64,000 nt of DNA from Ifrita kowaldi (Eukaryota > Chordata > Aves > Passeriformes > Cinclosomatidae), in the NCBI GenBank assembly GCA_013398055.1, contig VZRS01009627.1:124001-188000 (forward strand). The letters run 5' to 3'. The position numbers and the translations under genes were made by a program. Positions 62,441 to 64,000 of this stretch are shown piece by piece. Position 1 is the first letter of the stretch. Every line of letters begins with the position of its first letter. The notes under the pieces are model-generated. The model was given only the letters and a program-made list of their open reading frames with translations. It made no database searches and was not told where the DNA came from.

Positions 62441-63709
62441 GTGAGGAAGTTGAGATAGAATCAGATATGTTCACTTGAGTAAGTTTGGATTCAGGCACAC
62501 TTTGCTCACTGCTGCATTATCTGTTATCTGTGTTAGTGGGAAGGGCTGGACTACCTGAGTGTCTGTGCCACAGGCTGGTTGTAACTTACTTTTACTAATT
62601 TCCATTCATTTTTCTTGTTAGGCTGCATGTTCAGAAAGGCTATCAGTGTCCCAGTCCTCATAAACTGTCTGTATGGGCTAGTGCTGTTTGTAGCATGCCA
62701 TACCCTCCTTGTCTCCCGTCATCCACACTCCTTCTGGCCTACATTTCTCCCCTTCTTTCCATGGCAGCCAGGACAGGAAGGTCAGGGAGGTGATGCACCC
62801 TAGGTTTTCCCCTAGTACGAAGTCAGGAAACGGTTCTGGCTAGGTATTAATGATCATACATTAGTCATAGCCAAAGGAATCATCCTTTTCTCACTCAAAG
62901 TGCTCCTTAAAAACTTCCTTTTGTCCCATGGTAACAGCAATCTGAAGAACTATTAAGCAGCAAATGCATGCAACCGTGCACAAAACCAGTCTGAATGATC
63001 CCATCCCACAGATTCCTGGTGCGCTCTGGCTCCTCAGAGTCTGGCAGATAGAGCTTACAGCCCAGACTGTCTCTGTGCTTTTGCAGTGAGGAGAACACTT
63101 TGAGGACTAATAAAGGATGAGCAAATGAATAGTCCATGTATTGCAGTTATGTAGAGGACAAATGTACTGAATAGAAGTCATTTTGGTAGTGTTTGGTATA
63201 CAAATCCAAAATTCTCTCCCACCTTTTTCTCTTCATATGTCTTCTTTTTTGTTTTGCCTGAGGTACTGCTAATTGCCTCTTCTGTGCAGGAACAGCTACT
63301 AATTTAATTCAATCTACTGGTAATTGGCATTACACGTGGCACCAGAAATATGAATGTATTTACTTAACACCTATGTCATGGGAATCAATTACCAGCAGTT
63401 TTCAGAAGAGTGTCAAAAACTTATCTGCTATTCTTGACAATATGACCATTCGTCAAAGTTTTAGGGTGTTTTCTATGTTTTCTTTATCTCTCTCTCCTTA
63501 ATTTATCTGTATATTTCACAGACTCGTGCCAGTGGACATTCTGAGCTGCTGGCATTAATGATAACTATCATCACACTGAATTAGGCTGTGAATGCACAAA
63601 ATCTTTCAAATGAAAACAAAATGGGGCAACATTTGAATAGGAATTTGTGGAATGCTATAGCACAGGGTTTTCCCAAAACAAGTAAAGAACAAAAATTTCT
63701 CCCTAGCTA

Positions 63710-63734
63710 TTTTTTTTCTTTTTTTTTTTTTTTA
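63710..63734. repeat. T-rich tract
   Basis: Nearly pure T with a single C. A simple repeat, not obviously a retroposon tail because no element body adjoins it on the right side. Confidence 0.85.
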
Positions 63735-63789
63735 CATGGCATATGAAATTGGGAGAGCATGATTTGTGCCTGTAAATTACAAGGCCCTG

Positions 63790-63891
63790 GGCACCCAGAT
63801 CTAACTTTGGCATTGGCTCTAGTTTGAGCAGGTGATTAGACTACATGAATTCCTGAGGACCCTTCCAGATTAAACTTCTCTAAGAATCATG
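63790..63891 (+). mobile_element. Old CR1 LINE 3' end
   Basis: ATCTAACTTTGGCATTGGCT, then TTTGAGCAGGTGATTAGACT and ACCCTTCCAGATTAAACTTC, with a final AGAATCATGAG. This matches the CR1 3' UTR in sense orientation but is more diverged than the other copies. Confidence 0.8.
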
Positions 63892-64000
63892 AGTTACTCA
63901 GTTAGCTTCATGCATTACGAAGTCCTCCAAAGAGATTTGCTTACTACGCTCTTTGTGAGTAAGAAACAAATCAAAAAGAAGTAGTAACACAGGGTTTAAA
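63892..64000. other. Non-coding window end
   Basis: Nothing recognised in the last 109 bases. Confidence 0.5.

Larger units (their letters stand above)
60625..63789. other. Non-coding sequence with a diverged direct repeat
   Basis: No gene recognised. It holds two related segments (60946 and 62304) and a T-rich tract at 63710-63734. 63290-63620 is AT-rich and CpG-poor. Confidence 0.45.

Noticed and set aside
1..64000. CRISPR arrays, tRNA/rRNA genes, bacterial operons, phage genes
   Set aside because: None seen; base composition, CR1 and LTR content are those of a bird nuclear genome.

Overview
This is vertebrate nuclear DNA, almost certainly from a bird. It is AT-rich, has no bacterial-style gene packing, and contains several copies of the CR1 LINE 3' end. 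It also has two LTRs of avian endogenous-retrovirus type and remnants of older repeats found across reptiles and birds. I recognise no protein-coding gene on either strand. The open reading frames present are mostly chance frames of 60 to 150 codons, or lie inside transposable elements, a microsatellite or an assembly gap. The window is therefore best read as intergenic or deep intronic DNA. It carries a few splice-site-bracketed segments that could be small or non-coding exons of a gene extending beyond the window.

Layout. 1-12.9 kb is mostly unique sequence, with two plus-strand microexon candidates (2746-2760 and 4936-4958), a TA microsatellite and an old inverted-repeat element near 8.5 kb. 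12.9-17.1 kb is the disturbed part. It holds a 61-bp tandem duplication and an 895-base run of N flanked by two identical 360-base segments, which is most likely a false duplication. It also holds a GC-rich LTR of about 916 bp (15678-16593), whose 3' part plus flank is repeated once more after a single N. 17.1-33.7 kb is unique, with one tiny CR1 end. 33.7-45.2 kb has three CR1 3' ends, three ancient palindromic-type repeats and a splice-bracketed non-coding exon candidate (44218-44331). 45.2-60 kb has short tandem repeats, a compound microsatellite, a 67-bp GGAA array, the longest CR1 copy (53215-53733) and a candidate terminal exon (50559-50630). 60-64 kb has a clean solo LTR (60066-60624) with a 5-bp target duplication, a diverged direct repeat 1.36 kb apart that I cannot assign to a family, and a last CR1 end.

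There is no operon or pathway to describe. The main value of the window is its transposon history, two assembly problems that would create false annotation, and a short list of exon candidates that RNA-seq or alignment could settle. I do not see a convincing new biological system.
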